Below are positions 1 through 9,712 of a stretch of 64,000 bases of DNA, one piece after another. Below the pieces are notes generated by a model. It did not search any database and had not been told where the DNA came from. It was given only the letters and a program-made list of their open reading frames with translations. Positions within the stretch are counted from its first letter, which is position 1, and the number at the start of each line of letters is the position of its first letter. A program made the translations under genes and the position numbers. The DNA lies in contig NZ_CAKMSJ010000001.1 of assembly GCF_928381505.1 (NCBI RefSeq), positions 310,001 through 374,000 on the forward strand, written 5' to 3'. This DNA comes from Rothia endophytica. Lineage in GTDB: Bacteria; Actinomycetota; Actinomycetes; Actinomycetales; Micrococcaceae.

Positions 1-941
1 TTCACGGGGGTGTCGATACCCAGCTTGCGGTTGATCTTGTAACGACCAACCTTAGCCAAGTCGTAACGGCGGGGGGTGAAGTACATGTTGTCCAGCAGCG
101 ACTGGGCAGCATCAACCGTGGGCGGTTCGCCCGGACGCAGCTTGCGGTAGATATCAAGCAGGGCCTCTTCACGGGTGTGAACGGTGTCCTTCTCAAGGGT
201 GGCGCGAATGGAGTCGAACTCGCCAAATTCAGCAAGAATCTTAGCTTCGCTCCAGCCCAGAGCCTTCAGCAGGGTGGTGACGGACTGCTTGCGGCGGCGG
301 TCTAGACGCACGCCAACCTGGTCACGCTTATCAATTTCAAGCTCGAACCATGCACCGCGTGAGGGGATGATACGGGCTGAGTAGATGTCCTTATCGGAGG
401 TGCGGTCCTGGGTCTTTTCAAAGTAAGCACCGGGTGAACGCACCAGCTGGGAAACAACAACGCGCTCTGAGCCGTTGATGACGAAGGTGCCTGACTCGGT
501 CATGAGCGGAAAATCGCCCATGAACACGGTCTGCTGCTTGATTTCGCCGGTGTTGTTGTTCATGAATTCGGCCTTGACGTACAGCGGAGCTGAGTAGGTC
601 GCATCGCGATCCTTGCACTCTTCCATGGTGTACTTGGGGTCAGCGAATTCAGGTTCTGAGAATGACAGGGACATGGTGCCCTGGAAATCCTCAATCGGTG
701 AGATTTCTTCAAAGATTTCAGCCAGACCGGAAACGCGGGGGACGGAAGCGTCACCCGTTTCTTCGGCGACTGCTACCTTCTCTTGCCAGCGTTCGTTGCC
801 TACAAGGCGGTCAAAGCTGTCCAGCTGCAGAGCGAGCAGGTTTGGGACCTGCAGGGGCTCCGCAATTTTTGCGAATGAGATTCGGCGCTGCGAATCTGCG
901 CCGTTAGCGGCTTCGGTATGTGAGGTGCTCGAGGCGACCAA
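1..941 (-). CDS. rpoB: RNA polymerase beta subunit, N-terminal part (partial)
   Basis: Catalytic beta subunit of RNA polymerase; only about the first 313 residues lie in the window and the gene continues past base 1. The translation has the actinobacterial RpoB start ([33 protein letters not shown]) and later [29 protein letters not shown] and [22 protein letters not shown] chose a TTG start at 941 because an AAGGA motif sits 9 nt upstream and the protein then begins MVASSTS, as I recall for Micrococcaceae RpoB. An in-frame ATG at 965 would add eight residues but has no well-placed ribosome-binding site. The rifampicin-resistance region is outside the window. A small GCCC/GGGC hairpin followed by five T on the minus strand (1021-1038) lies in the leader and might attenuate. 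Unusually, rplJ-rplL is not adjacent but 30 kb upstream. Confidence 0.97.
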   Translation of the reverse strand, partial: MVASSTSHTEAANGADSQRRISFAKIAEPLQVPNLLALQLDSFDRLVGNERWQEKVAVAEETGDASVPRVSGLAEIFEEISPIEDFQGTMSLSFSEPEFADPKYTMEECKDRDATYSAPLYVKAEFMNNNTGEIKQQTVFMGDFPLMTESGTFVINGSERVVVSQLVRSPGAYFEKTQDRTSDKDIYSARIIPSRGAWFELEIDKRDQVGVRLDRRRKQSVTTLLKALGWSEAKILAEFGEFDSIRATLEKDTVHTREEALLDIYRKLRPGEPPTVDAAQSLLDNMYFTPRRYDLAKVGRYKINRKLGIDTPV

Positions 942-1255
942 GATATTGGATCCTTCCACAGACATGTCTGTTCGTACCCGCTCCCCCGCCAGGGTGTACG
1001 CCTCATCTTCCCTTAAATACAAAAAGCCCTTATCGGGCACCTGTGCCGTGCCGGTGAGACTAGATTGCTGAAAGAGGTTAGAAACGTACGTTTTATCCTG
1101 TTACAACCAGCCCACCGCTATATGAAGGCACAGAAGATTAGGGAAGCGCAAATATTCACATTACAGCAAGTGTGCAAGTTTGTCTATATCGAATAAAGCC
1201 GTTTTTTGCAAACTTCGATTAAACACCTGACGGTAGACGGCTGGGGTCTGGATGA
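942..1255 (-). promoter_or_regulatory. rpoB: rpoB upstream region, candidate promoter
   Basis: No gene is visible in this stretch. On the minus strand TTGCAC (1172-1177) and TATTTG (1149-1154) are 17 nt apart and could be a sigma-A promoter for rpoB, leaving a leader of about 200 nt. The match is modest. The plus-strand segment near 1239-1257 resembles the start of the dispersed repeat core found at 1256-1369. Confidence 0.3.
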
Positions 1256-1369
1256 GGTGGGGCAGGCAGGGCGCTCAAAGCCGACTGGCTGGGTCTGGCA
1301 TGAATTGAGCGAGCGCCCCAGCGCGAGCTCAAGAAGGTTAGTCGGCGAGAGCGCCCTGCCTACCCCTCC
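1256..1369 (+). repeat. Dispersed variable-arm repeat, copy A (diverged)
   Basis: Long inverted repeat: arms 1256-1276 and 1349-1369 pair at 19 of 21 positions, and a second inner pair GCCGACT/AGTCGGC follows directly. Between them lies a core sharing GGGTCTGGC and TGAAT with copies B, C and D, then diverging and containing its own TTGAGC/GCTCAA hairpin. It starts 8 nt after the sdaA stop codon and lies upstream of rpoB. The arm sequence is unrelated to the arms of the other copies. No T-run follows, so a simple intrinsic terminator is unlikely. Function unknown. Confidence 0.7.
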
Positions 1370-1376
1370 CAACGTC

Positions 1377-2900
1377 CTAGCACTCGACGACGTTGACCGC
1401 CAGACCGCCCATGGAGGTTTCCTTGTAGCGGTGGGACATATCCTCACCGGTTTGCCGCATCGTCGCAATGACTTGGTCCAGAGAAACGCGGTGGTGGCCA
1501 TCGCCGCGCAGTGCCATTTTGGCGGCGGTAACAGCGTTGGAGGCTGCCATGGCGTTGCGTTCGATGCATGGGATCTGTACCAGGCCGCCGACGGGGTCGC
1601 AGGTGAGGCCGAGGTTGTGTTCCATGGCGATTTCTGCTGCGTTTTCGATTTGTTCATTGGTGCCGCCCATCACCTGGGCGAGCCCGGCAGCAGCCATGGA
1701 TGAGGCGGTGCCTACTTCGCCTTGGCAGCCGACTTCTGCGCCTGAGATGGAGGCGCGTTTTTTGTAGAGGGCTCCGATGGAGGAGGCGGCGAGGAAGAAG
1801 TCCACGACGGCGTCGTCGATGACCTGTTGACCGCGGTGGCGGATGGCGGGTAGGTAGTTGAGGGCGTAGTGCAGGACGGCGGGGATGATGCCGGATGCGC
1901 CGTTGGTCGGTGCGGTGACGATGCGCCCGCCAAAAGCGTTTTCTTCGTTGACGGCTAGGGCTATGAGGTTGACCCAGTCGATGGCGAATTCTGGTGATTT
2001 GCGGGGGTCTTCTGCGAGGAGGTCGCGGTGCCAGGCTCCGGCCCGGCAACGGACTTTGAGGGGGCCGGGAAGGTAGCCCACGCGTTCTAGGGAGGAGCCG
2101 ATGCACTCTTTCATGACCTGGCGGATGGCGAGGATGCCCTGGCGCACTTCGTCTTCGGTGCGTTCGGTTTTTTCGTTTTCCATCTTGAGGGCGGCGATGG
2201 AGAGCCCGGCGGTGTTTGCCATGTCCAGCAGTTCAGCGCCTGATCCAAAGGGGTAGGGGGCGCTGGTGAGGCCGCTTGTCCCGGCGGCGTCCTCGTGTTC
2301 TTCGATGATGAAGCCGCCGCCGATGGAGAAGTAGGTACGTTCTAGCAGGGTGCTCTCCCCTGCGTAGGCGGTGACCTTGATGCCGTTGGTGTGACGGGGT
2401 AGCACGGTGAGTGGACGTAGGGTGATGTCAGCTTCACGGTAGTTGATGGTGGGCCCGGTGGTCTGAGGTAGGTCGGTGGCGGGGGCGCCGTTAGCGAAAG
2501 CTTCTGAGGGGTAGCCTGCTAGGGGCAGGGTGCCGTCTACCGAGTTGCGGTCAAGGAACAGCTCAGAATCAGCGATGTTGATGGTTTCTGGAACGAAGCC
2601 TGCCAGGCCTTTGATGGCGGCGCTCATGGTGCCGTGCCCGGCGCCGGTGGCGGCCAGGGACCCGTAGAGGTCGATGTGGACGCCGGTGACCTGGTTCAGG
2701 GCGCCGGTGTCGATGAGTTCGGCGATGAAGCGGTTGGTGGCTCGCATGGGGCCCACGGTGTGGGAGCTGGAGGGGCCGATACCGATGGAGAAGAGGTCAA
2801 AGACGCTGATGTCATAGTTCAGTGCCTCAGCTTGGCTTTGGGCGTTTTCCGCCTCCTGGTGGGCGGTCGGTGAGAAGTCCGGTACGAAGTCGATGTCCAC
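1377..2900 (-). CDS. sdaA: L-serine ammonia-lyase, single-chain iron-sulfur type
   Basis: Converts L-serine to pyruvate and ammonia in the cytoplasm. The 507-residue protein contains both parts of bacterial serine dehydratase: an N-terminal beta domain ([18 protein letters not shown] near residue 35) and a C-terminal alpha domain with the cysteines expected to hold the [4Fe-4S] cluster (GCQGEVG, then CDPVGG and PCIERN). The start is GTG at 2900, with AAAGG 7 nt upstream. It lies downstream of gcvP and gcvT in the same orientation, which fits a glycine-to-serine-to-pyruvate route. A terminator-like hairpin separates it from gcvT, so it may have its own promoter or depend on read-through. Repeat copy A follows the stop codon. 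Confidence 0.95.
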   Translation of the reverse strand: MDIDFVPDFSPTAHQEAENAQSQAEALNYDISVFDLFSIGIGPSSSHTVGPMRATNRFIAELIDTGALNQVTGVHIDLYGSLAATGAGHGTMSAAIKGLAGFVPETINIADSELFLDRNSVDGTLPLAGYPSEAFANGAPATDLPQTTGPTINYREADITLRPLTVLPRHTNGIKVTAYAGESTLLERTYFSIGGGFIIEEHEDAAGTSGLTSAPYPFGSGAELLDMANTAGLSIAALKMENEKTERTEDEVRQGILAIRQVMKECIGSSLERVGYLPGPLKVRCRAGAWHRDLLAEDPRKSPEFAIDWVNLIALAVNEENAFGGRIVTAPTNGASGIIPAVLHYALNYLPAIRHRGQQVIDDAVVDFFLAASSIGALYKKRASISGAEVGCQGEVGTASSMAAAGLAQVMGGTNEQIENAAEIAMEHNLGLTCDPVGGLVQIPCIERNAMAASNAVTAAKMALRGDGHHRVSLDQVIATMRQTGEDMSHRYKETSMGGLAVNVVEC

Positions 2901-2937
2901 GGTGAAACCTTTGGTGTGATACGGGAAAGAGTAGCGA

Positions 2938-2973
2938 AAAGTGCGCCTATCGGTGGGCTGATAGGCGCACTTT
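2938..2973 (-). terminator. Terminator after gcvT
   Basis: A 14-bp perfect stem (2938-2951 with 2960-2973, arms AAAGTGCGCCTATC and GATAGGCGCACTTT) and an 8-nt loop, 17 nt past the gcvT stop. On the minus strand it ends in TTTTCGC, so termination may be partial. Confidence 0.75.
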
Positions 2974-2989
2974 AGGTGGGGTTTAGGGC

Positions 2990-4108
2990 TTATTTTTCGC
3001 GCCGGTAGAAGGGGGTAGGCACGATATCGAAGGGGGCTGCCTTGCCACGAATGTCAACGTTCACCGTGGTGCCCTGGTGTGCGTGCTCGGTGTTGATCAG
3101 AGCGAGCGCGATGGGGTAGCCCAGGGTAGGTGAGGGAATGCCGGAGGTAATTTCTCCGATGACGTTGCCTGCTTCGTCGATAATGTTCGAACCGGCACGG
3201 GCGGGGCGCTTGCCCTGGGCTTTGAGACCAATAAGGCTGCGGGCGGGGGCTTTCTCTGCCTGAGCTGCTACTGCTTCTTTACCTACGAAGTCTGCGGTTT
3301 TCTTGGTGAGGGCGATTTCTACCAGTTTGCCCATGCCTGCTTCAGCGGGCGCGATGTCAAGGCCCAGTTCGTGGCCGTAGAGGGGCATGCCGGCTTCTAG
3401 GCGCAGGGAGTCGCGGGCTGCCAGGCCGGCGGGAATGGCGCCGTGGGCTTCGCCGCGGGTGGCTGCCAGCTTCCAGAGGGCCTCGGCGTCCTGGTTAGGG
3501 ACGTAGATTTCGAAGCCGTCTTCGCCGGTGTAGCCGGTGCGGGCGACCAGGGTTTGGATGTTACCGAAGAGGACGGGGGCTGCTGCGTAGTAGCCCATGG
3601 AGGTGATGGTTTCGGGGGAATCCGGTGCCATATCCAGCAGGATGGCTTCTGCTGCCGGGCCCTGGGCTGCTACCAGTGAGGTGTCTGGGGTTTCGTTGGT
3701 GAGGGTGACGTCAAAGTCGCCCAGACGAGCTTGGAAAGCCTCGAAGTCTACATCGACGTTGGCGGCGTTGGGGACGACGAGGAATTCGTCGTCTGCCAGG
3801 CGGTAGGTGATGAGGTCGTCGATGACCCCGCCATCCTCGTTGAGCAGCAGTGAGTACTTTGCTTTACCGACTTTGAGGATGGACATGTTGGAGAGCAGGA
3901 CGTAGTCCAGGTAGGCGCCGGCGTCGGCACCTTTGACGCGGAATTCGCCCATGTGGGAGAGGTCGAAAAGGCCGGCGGCGTTACGCACTGCCTTGTGCTC
4001 TTCGACGTCGTTGGTGTATTTCAGGGGCATGTCCCAGCCGCCGAAGTCGGTGAAGGAAGCGCCGAGTTCTGCGTGGACGTTATAGAGGGCCGTTTTCTTA
4101 GGAGTCAT
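2990..4108 (-). CDS. gcvT: Glycine cleavage system T protein (aminomethyltransferase)
   Basis: Transfers the methylene group from aminomethyl-lipoyl H protein to tetrahydrofolate, releasing ammonia. The 372-residue protein shows the GcvT fold: the N-terminal folate-binding part (FGGWDMPLKY, NAAGLFDLSHMGEF), TGYTGEDGFEIYVP in the middle, and the C-terminal barrel with EITSGIPSPTLGYPIALAL. Start chosen at 4108 (protein begins MTPKKTALYN), with GAAAGG 7 nt upstream; a longer frame upstream runs into repeat copy B. It follows gcvP in the same direction and is probably co-transcribed from the glycine riboswitch promoter, with the repeat element between the two genes. No gcvH is present in the window. 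Confidence 0.96.
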   Translation of the reverse strand: MTPKKTALYNVHAELGASFTDFGGWDMPLKYTNDVEEHKAVRNAAGLFDLSHMGEFRVKGADAGAYLDYVLLSNMSILKVGKAKYSLLLNEDGGVIDDLITYRLADDEFLVVPNAANVDVDFEAFQARLGDFDVTLTNETPDTSLVAAQGPAAEAILLDMAPDSPETITSMGYYAAAPVLFGNIQTLVARTGYTGEDGFEIYVPNQDAEALWKLAATRGEAHGAIPAGLAARDSLRLEAGMPLYGHELGLDIAPAEAGMGKLVEIALTKKTADFVGKEAVAAQAEKAPARSLIGLKAQGKRPARAGSNIIDEAGNVIGEITSGIPSPTLGYPIALALINTEHAHQGTTVNVDIRGKAAPFDIVPTPFYRREK

Positions 4109-4160
4109 GATTGAACCTTTCGGGTCTGAAGAATATTTGAGGCGGTTCACAGGTTTGGGA

Positions 4161-4270
4161 GCTGACGGTGAGGGTATCGGCAAGCTGGCTCGGGTCTGGC
4201 GTGAATCGCCATTGTGAGCGCTAGCGAACCGGGCGAGAGGGTCTGGCTTGCCGATACCCTCACCGGTAGC
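4161..4270 (+). repeat. Dispersed variable-arm repeat, copy B
   Basis: Arms 4161-4185 and 4246-4270 pair nearly perfectly, with 19 consecutive base pairs at 4167-4185/4246-4264. They enclose a core of about 60 nt with CTGGCGTGAATCGCC, GAGCGCTAGCGAACCGGG and GAGAGGGTC, almost identical to copies C and D. It lies between the gcvP stop and the gcvT start, inside what looks like one operon. If transcribed with gcvP it would form a very strong hairpin with no U-tract after it. Function unknown. Confidence 0.8.
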
Positions 4271-4317
4271 GAAGTTTTCCTAACTTATGAATAAGCCCCA
4301 CACAAGCATTGGGTGCC

Positions 4318-7152
4318 TTAGTTGGCTTCTAGGTCGAAGGCTTCCATGGGCGGGCATTCGCAGACGAAGTTGCGGTCGCCGCCGGCGCCATCGATGCGGC
4401 CTACGCTGGTGAAGTATTTGTTCAGGCGTAGGGCGGGCACGGGGTAGGCTGCCTGGGAACGGGGGTAGGGGCGGTCCCATTCATCTGCGGTGACGACCTC
4501 GGCGGTGTGGGGTGCCTGGCGAAGAACTGATTCTTCAGCGGCTACCTTACCGTCGATGACTTCCTGGATTTCGGCGTGGATGTGTTCCATTGCTTCGATG
4601 AAGCGGTCTAGCTCAGCCAGGGATTCTGACTCGGTGGGCTCGACCATGAGGGTGCCGGGTACGGGGAAGGCCAGGGTGGGGGCGTGGAAGCCGTAGTCCA
4701 TGAGGCGCTTGCAGACGTCTTCGGCGGTGATGCCGGAGGCTGCGGTGAGCGGGCGCAGGTCAAGGATGCATTCGTGGGCTACCAGGCCGGTTTCACCTGC
4801 GTAGAGTACCGGGTAGAGGCCCCCTAGCTTCTTGGCGATGTAGTTGGCAGAGAGGATGGCGATTTCGGAGGAGTCGCGCAGGCCTTCTGCACCGGTCATG
4901 GCGATGTACATCCAGGAGATGGGCAGGACGCCGGCTGAGCCGAACATTGCCTGGGAGATGGGCAGGGGTGCTGCCAGGTTGCCGTCTGCATCGGCTTCGA
5001 AGCCGTTGCCGGGCAGGTATTTCTCCAGGTGGGCGCCGACAGCTACGGGGCCGACGCCGGGGCCGCCACCACCGTGGGGAATAGCGAAGGTCTTGTGCAG
5101 GTTCAGGTGGGAAACATCGCCGCCGAACTTGCCGGGCTGTGCCAGACCCATCTGGGCGTTGAGGTTAGCGCCGTCAACGTAGACCTGTCCACCGGCATCG
5201 TGAACCAGCTGGCAAACCTCTACGACTTGCTCTTCGAAGACACCGTGAGTGGAGGGGTAGGTGATCATGATGCCGGCGATGGTGTCGCCGTACTTTTCGA
5301 TCTTTGCCTTGAGATCCTCAACGTCGATGGAGCCGTCGGAGGCGGTAGCAACGCCGGCAACTCCCAGACCGGCTAGTGCAGCGGAGGCAGCGTTGGTGCC
5401 GTGAGCTGAGTTGGGAATCAGCACGACGGTGCGCTGGGTGTCGCCGTTGGCCTCGTGGTAGGCGCGGATGGCGCGCAAACCGGCGTATTCGCCGGAGGCA
5501 CCCGAGTTGGGCTGCAGGGAGATAGCATCGTAGCCGGTGATTTCAACCAGCCAGTTAGACAGCTCATCAATGAGTGCCTTCCAGCCCTGAGCCTGATCAG
5601 CGGGTACATTGGGGTGGATACCGGCGAGTTCGGGCCAGGAAATGGGTTCCATTTCAGCTGCGGCGTTGAGCTTCATGGTGCAGGAGCCCAGGGGAATCAT
5701 GGTGCGGTCTAGCGCTAGGTCCTTGTCGGAGAGCGAGCGCAGGTAGCGCATCATGGAGGTCTCTGAGCGGTAGAGGTGGAAGACCGGGTGGCTCATGTAG
5801 TCGTCGGTGCGCAGCAGTTCGCTGGGCAGTTCGTAGCCCTCAGCCTCGCCCAGGGTTCCGCCTAGAGCGGTGACTAGGGCGTCTAGGACCTCTTCGGAGT
5901 GGGATTCACCGATGGAAAGGCAGATGCGGTCGGCGGAAAGCTTGCGGATGTTCACGCCTGCTTCTAGTGCCTTGGCAACCAGTTCGTCAGCGCGGCCGGG
6001 GGCCTCAAATGCAACGGTGTCAAAGAAGTTCTCGTGGACCAGGGTGAGACCGGTAGCTACCAGGGCAGTCGCAACACGGGCTGCATTATCGTGCAGGCGG
6101 TTGGCGATGGCGCGCAGACCTTCGGGGCCGTGGTAGACCGCGTAAGCGCCAGCTGCGATGGCAAGCAGTGCCTGGGCGGTACAGATGTTGGAGGTCGCCT
6201 TTTCGCGGCGGATGTGCTGCTCGCGGGTCTGTAGAGCCAGACGGTAAGCCGGCTTGCCAGCTGAGTCTTTAGAGACACCCACCAGACGGCCGGGCAGGTT
6301 GCGTTCCATGCCCTTGGTGACTGCCATGTAGGCAGCGTGGGGGCCGCCGTACCAGAAAGGCAGACCGAAACGCTGGGTAGAGCCCACAGCGATATCGGCG
6401 CCCAGCGAACCGGGGCTGGTCAGAAGAGTGAGAGAAAGCAGATCAGCGGCAACGGTCACCAGAGCGCCGCGGTCCTTGGCTTCCTTAATGAGAGGTTCAA
6501 TATCGCGCACTTCACCGTCGTGACCGGGGGCTGCGATGATAACGCCGTAGAGGTCACCCTCAGGAAGCCCCTGGCTGAAGTCGGTGACTTCAAAGGGAAT
6601 ATCAAGAGCTTCAGCACGGCCTCGAACTACTGAGAGAGTCTGGGGCAGAGCGCGGGAGTCAATGGCGAAGAAACCGTTCTTGACCTTGCGGTTAGCCCGG
6701 TGCATGAGCACGGCAGCCTCAGCAGTGGCAGTTGCTTCATCGAGCAGGGAAGCATTGGCTACCGGCAGACCGGTCAGTTCCATGACGGTGTTTTGGAAGT
6801 TCAGCAGAGCCTCCAGGCGGCCCTGAGAAATTTCTGGCTGGTAGGGAGTGTAGGAGGTATACCAACCGGGGTTCTCTAGGATATTGCGGTGGATGACCGC
6901 AGGGGTGATGGTGTCATAGTAGCCGGCACCAATCATCTGGTGCTTCACCTGGTTCTGAGCGGCATAGCCAGCAATTTTCTTCTGAGCTTCCAGCTCGCTC
7001 AGGGGAGCTGGTAAATCTAGGTCGCCGTCCAAGCGAATGTTGGAGGGAATCACCTCGTCGATGAGGTGAGCCAATGAATCGTAGCCCAGGGTGCTGAGCA
7101 TGGTTTCGGTCTCGCCCCCACGGGGGCCAAGGTGACGGTCGATGAATGACAT
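4318..7152 (-). CDS. gcvP: Glycine dehydrogenase (decarboxylating), P protein
   Basis: PLP enzyme that decarboxylates glycine and loads the aminomethyl group onto lipoyl-GcvH. At 944 residues it is the long form in which the two P-protein halves are fused. Visible signatures are [18 protein letters not shown] near residue 120 and the PLP-lysine region [19 protein letters not shown] in the C-terminal half. The start ([10 protein letters not shown]) has GGAG 8 nt upstream. The tandem glycine riboswitch lies directly upstream and should switch expression on when glycine is high. gcvT follows after repeat copy B. Confidence 0.97.
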   Translation of the reverse strand: MSFIDRHLGPRGGETETMLSTLGYDSLAHLIDEVIPSNIRLDGDLDLPAPLSELEAQKKIAGYAAQNQVKHQMIGAGYYDTITPAVIHRNILENPGWYTSYTPYQPEISQGRLEALLNFQNTVMELTGLPVANASLLDEATATAEAAVLMHRANRKVKNGFFAIDSRALPQTLSVVRGRAEALDIPFEVTDFSQGLPEGDLYGVIIAAPGHDGEVRDIEPLIKEAKDRGALVTVAADLLSLTLLTSPGSLGADIAVGSTQRFGLPFWYGGPHAAYMAVTKGMERNLPGRLVGVSKDSAGKPAYRLALQTREQHIRREKATSNICTAQALLAIAAGAYAVYHGPEGLRAIANRLHDNAARVATALVATGLTLVHENFFDTVAFEAPGRADELVAKALEAGVNIRKLSADRICLSIGESHSEEVLDALVTALGGTLGEAEGYELPSELLRTDDYMSHPVFHLYRSETSMMRYLRSLSDKDLALDRTMIPLGSCTMKLNAAAEMEPISWPELAGIHPNVPADQAQGWKALIDELSNWLVEITGYDAISLQPNSGASGEYAGLRAIRAYHEANGDTQRTVVLIPNSAHGTNAASAALAGLGVAGVATASDGSIDVEDLKAKIEKYGDTIAGIMITYPSTHGVFEEQVVEVCQLVHDAGGQVYVDGANLNAQMGLAQPGKFGGDVSHLNLHKTFAIPHGGGGPGVGPVAVGAHLEKYLPGNGFEADADGNLAAPLPISQAMFGSAGVLPISWMYIAMTGAEGLRDSSEIAILSANYIAKKLGGLYPVLYAGETGLVAHECILDLRPLTAASGITAEDVCKRLMDYGFHAPTLAFPVPGTLMVEPTESESLAELDRFIEAMEHIHAEIQEVIDGKVAAEESVLRQAPHTAEVVTADEWDRPYPRSQAAYPVPALRLNKYFTSVGRIDGAGGDRNFVCECPPMEAFDLEAN

Positions 7153-7216
7153 GGGGACACTCCAAAGCGTTCTCGGTAAGCCTGCCTACCCTGCTTGGGT
7201 AGGTGGGTGCCCTCCC

Positions 7217-7430
7217 CGCTCTGTTAAAACCTGAGAGTTTTAGTCTGCGCACCACCCATCACGCGCGGGTGGGAAAGCAGATTTTGCCCCTTCGGTGGGC
7301 GCGGAACTAGCGCCGTCTCCAGAGTTGCCATATCTAAGCGGTACATTTGCCTGAGAGTTTCCCGGGGAGGGTTTGCTCCTTCGGCGCCGGCGCGCGGTCC
7401 CTCAACCACGACTCTTCCGGTCTCTCCCGC
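7217..7430 (-). ncRNA. Tandem glycine riboswitch
   Basis: Read on the minus strand, two glycine aptamers lie head to tail upstream of gcvP. Aptamer 1 (about 7340-7430) starts with GGGAGAGACC, then CCGAAGGAGCAAACC and AACTCTCAGGCAAA. Aptamer 2 (about 7217-7335) has CTCTGGAGACGG, CCGAAGGGGCAAAATC and AAACTCTCAGGTTTTAACAGAG. These are the conserved glycine riboswitch core motifs. A CCTACCC/GGGTAGG hairpin at about 7184-7202 lies between aptamer 2 and the gcvP ribosome-binding site and lacks a U-run, so control may act on translation or by masking the leader. Established role: glycine binding turns on glycine cleavage genes. Confidence 0.93.
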
Positions 7431-7580
7431 GTTAGCATAACGGCTCTATTTGTTTCCCTCCTTATTGTGCCACATGTTACAGTCCCGCACCATATGGGGC
7501 GCCTTCAAAGGATTTTGCTCCAGGCGGGCTCATCCTCTTTTGGCTAAGCCACCTCAAAACCACAACCAAATGTGAAACAG

Positions 7581-7638
7581 AAAAGACGACGGGGCGCCAC
7601 TCCTCTGCTGTGCAGAGGGAGGTGACACCCCGCCGTCC
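7581..7638 (-). terminator. Terminator after narK
   Basis: Long inverted repeat with a GCCACTCCTCTGC/GCAGAGGGAGGTGAC inner stem and a GACGGGG/CCCCGCCGTC outer stem, followed on the minus strand by CTTTTCTG. It starts about 30 nt beyond the narK stop and closes the nar transcript. Confidence 0.75.
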
Positions 7639-7666
7639 TTTCCGGAACGAGCCGGGAAGTCTCAGC

Positions 7667-8887
7667 TTAGGCGGCAGTAGCCTTCTGGCGATCGCTCTTC
7701 ATCCAGAGGGATACCAGTACAGAAACTACACAGGCTCCAACGAAGGCCATGATGCCCCAGAAGTAGTTACCGTGAGCGGTGAAGGCTGCGCCCATGATCA
7801 GCGGCGGGAAGTAACCTCCCAGACCACCAGCCGCGGAGACCAGACCGGAGATGGTGCCGGTGTCCTGCGGGCGGCAGGCCTTACCCAACCAGCCGTACAT
7901 GGTGCCGGTAGAGAAACCTACGCAGAGCGCCAGTGCAATGAAGAGCACGGTGTTTATGGTGGTTGAGGCGGGAGCCTGAGCCACGAAGAAACCGAGCACA
8001 GCCATGGCGATGAAGACCAGGATGGTGGTGTTCTTACCGCCGAACTTATCTGCTGCCACACCGCCGAAGGGGCGCGCGATCACAGCGCAAACAGCGAACA
8101 TAGCCGCGAAGGTACCACCAGCTACCGGGTCAAAGTCGTAGATTTTCTGGGTGTAGGTGGAGAGGAAGTTAGAGAAAGCAACGAAAGCACCGAAGCCGAT
8201 GGCGTAGATGAAGCAGAGCTGCCAGGTGATGAGCTTCTTAGAAACGTTGATGATCTTGGGTACTACGGGTTCAGGAGTGCGAGCCTTCATGACCGGTGAG
8301 TCACGGATAAAGATCCAGACGATGACGGCATAGGTCAGGGCAACACAAGCCATGATGACGTGGGTTGGGAAGTAGCCAAAAGCGTTGAGCATGCGGGGGT
8401 TGAAGAACGCAGCACAAGCAGTACCGACCATACCCATACCGAAGATACCGGTTGCAAGGCCCTTACGATGGGACTCAAACCATGCGGCAGAGAAGGGAAT
8501 ACCCACAGCGAAAATCGAACCGCCGATACCCAGGAAGAAAGCAGCGATCAGTAGCAGGTTGAAGTTACCCATCTGACCGACCAGGCCGGTCACCAGCACC
8601 ATGGAGCCGGTGAAGACCAGCATGATGGTGAACATGATGCGTCCGCCGTAGCGGTCAGTCAGGGCACCCACGGGGATACGGGCGATAGAGCCCACGATAA
8701 CGGGCATAGCGATCAGTAGGGAACGCTGGCCTTCGGTCAGACCGTAGGTTTCGGTGTAATACTTAGCCAGGGGGCCAATCATGGTCCAGCCCCAGAAGCC
8801 AATCATAGAAGCGCAGGCTGCCATGATGACGTACTTCAGCTGGCCTTTGAGCTGCGGGTCGCGTTCTGCGACTGCGGGAGTGCTCAT
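7667..8887 (-). CDS. narK: Nitrate/nitrite transporter of the major facilitator superfamily
   Basis: A 406-residue, 12-helix membrane transporter of the NarK/NasA family that moves nitrate in and/or nitrite out. The N-terminal part has FWGWTMIGPLAKYYTETYGL and the MFS loop motif RIPVGALTDRYGGR. A second glycine-rich segment, VSAAGGLGGYFPPLIMG, near residue 350 resembles the nitrate signature of the family. It is the last gene of narGHJI-K: narI ends 43 nt upstream and a terminator follows. Which ion it moves cannot be decided from sequence. Confidence 0.93.
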   Translation of the reverse strand: MSTPAVAERDPQLKGQLKYVIMAACASMIGFWGWTMIGPLAKYYTETYGLTEGQRSLLIAMPVIVGSIARIPVGALTDRYGGRIMFTIMLVFTGSMVLVTGLVGQMGNFNLLLIAAFFLGIGGSIFAVGIPFSAAWFESHRKGLATGIFGMGMVGTACAAFFNPRMLNAFGYFPTHVIMACVALTYAVIVWIFIRDSPVMKARTPEPVVPKIINVSKKLITWQLCFIYAIGFGAFVAFSNFLSTYTQKIYDFDPVAGGTFAAMFAVCAVIARPFGGVAADKFGGKNTTILVFIAMAVLGFFVAQAPASTTINTVLFIALALCVGFSTGTMYGWLGKACRPQDTGTISGLVSAAGGLGGYFPPLIMGAAFTAHGNYFWGIMAFVGACVVSVLVSLWMKSDRQKATAA

Positions 8888-8929
8888 AGTGTATAGATCC
8901 TTAGGAACAAATGGTGTGTATGAAATTTT

Positions 8930-9712
8930 TTAGGAGTGGTGATGCTGACGCTCAACACGCTTGGCGTCTTTGTTCACCGAATCCGCGGTGCCTACCGGTG
9001 ACCAGCCGCGCTGGTGGTTGCGCTTGCCGCGGGAACGGTAAACGATGTAGGGGCGGAAGATGTAGTGGAGCGGCGCTGTGAAGGCATGCACCAGGCGGGT
9101 AAAGGGCCAGAGGCAGAAGAGCAGCAGGGCAACAATCACGTGAATGTGGAAGGAGGTGGTTGCGTTAGCCATCGCCTCAACGTTGGGGTTGAAGTAGAAG
9201 ATGGAACGGAACCAGACCGACACGGTCTCACGGTAGTTATGCTCGCCCTCGATCTCCATAGCGTTGAAGAGGGTTGCTACTGAACCCAGCACAATGGCGC
9301 TAGCCAGTGCCACGTACATCAGCTTATCGTTCCAGGTGGTAGCCCGGAAAACGGTAGCTGAGGTGCGGCGGCGGTAAATCATGGCGAAGAGGCCAATGAG
9401 GGTAGCTACCGCTGCGATAGAGCCAAGCCACAGGGCGTTCAGGTGGTAGAAGTGCTCGGAGATGCCCACCGCATCGGTCCAGGACTTAGGGATTACCAGA
9501 CCAACGATGTGCCCTACCAGAACGACCAGGATGCCGTAGTGGAACATGGGCGAGGCGATACGCAGCAGCTTGGATTCGTACATCTGCGATGAACGGGTGG
9601 TCCAACCGAACTGGTCTGTCTTGTAGCGCCAGATGGTGCCACCAATGACGATTGCCAGGGTGATGTAGGGGAAGATACCCCAGAGGAAGTAATCAAGGGG
9701 TGTTACGTTCAC
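8930..9712 (-). CDS. narI: Respiratory nitrate reductase gamma subunit
   Basis: Membrane cytochrome b subunit that oxidises menaquinol and passes electrons through two hemes to NarH. The 260-residue protein has five hydrophobic segments and histidines in the expected helices (SPMFHYGILVVLVGHIVGL and FHIHVIVALLLFCLWPFTRLVHAF). It starts with GTG at 9712, overlapping the narJ stop as GTGA, so translation is probably coupled. Confidence 0.95.
   Translation of the reverse strand: MNVTPLDYFLWGIFPYITLAIVIGGTIWRYKTDQFGWTTRSSQMYESKLLRIASPMFHYGILVVLVGHIVGLVIPKSWTDAVGISEHFYHLNALWLGSIAAVATLIGLFAMIYRRRTSATVFRATTWNDKLMYVALASAIVLGSVATLFNAMEIEGEHNYRETVSVWFRSIFYFNPNVEAMANATTSFHIHVIVALLLFCLWPFTRLVHAFTAPLHYIFRPYIVYRSRGKRNHQRGWSPVGTADSVNKDAKRVERQHHHS

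Noticed and set aside
4109-4183. Upstream extension of gcvT to 4183
   Set aside because: It enters the repeat element, whereas ATG 4108 has a good ribosome-binding site and matches the family N-terminus.
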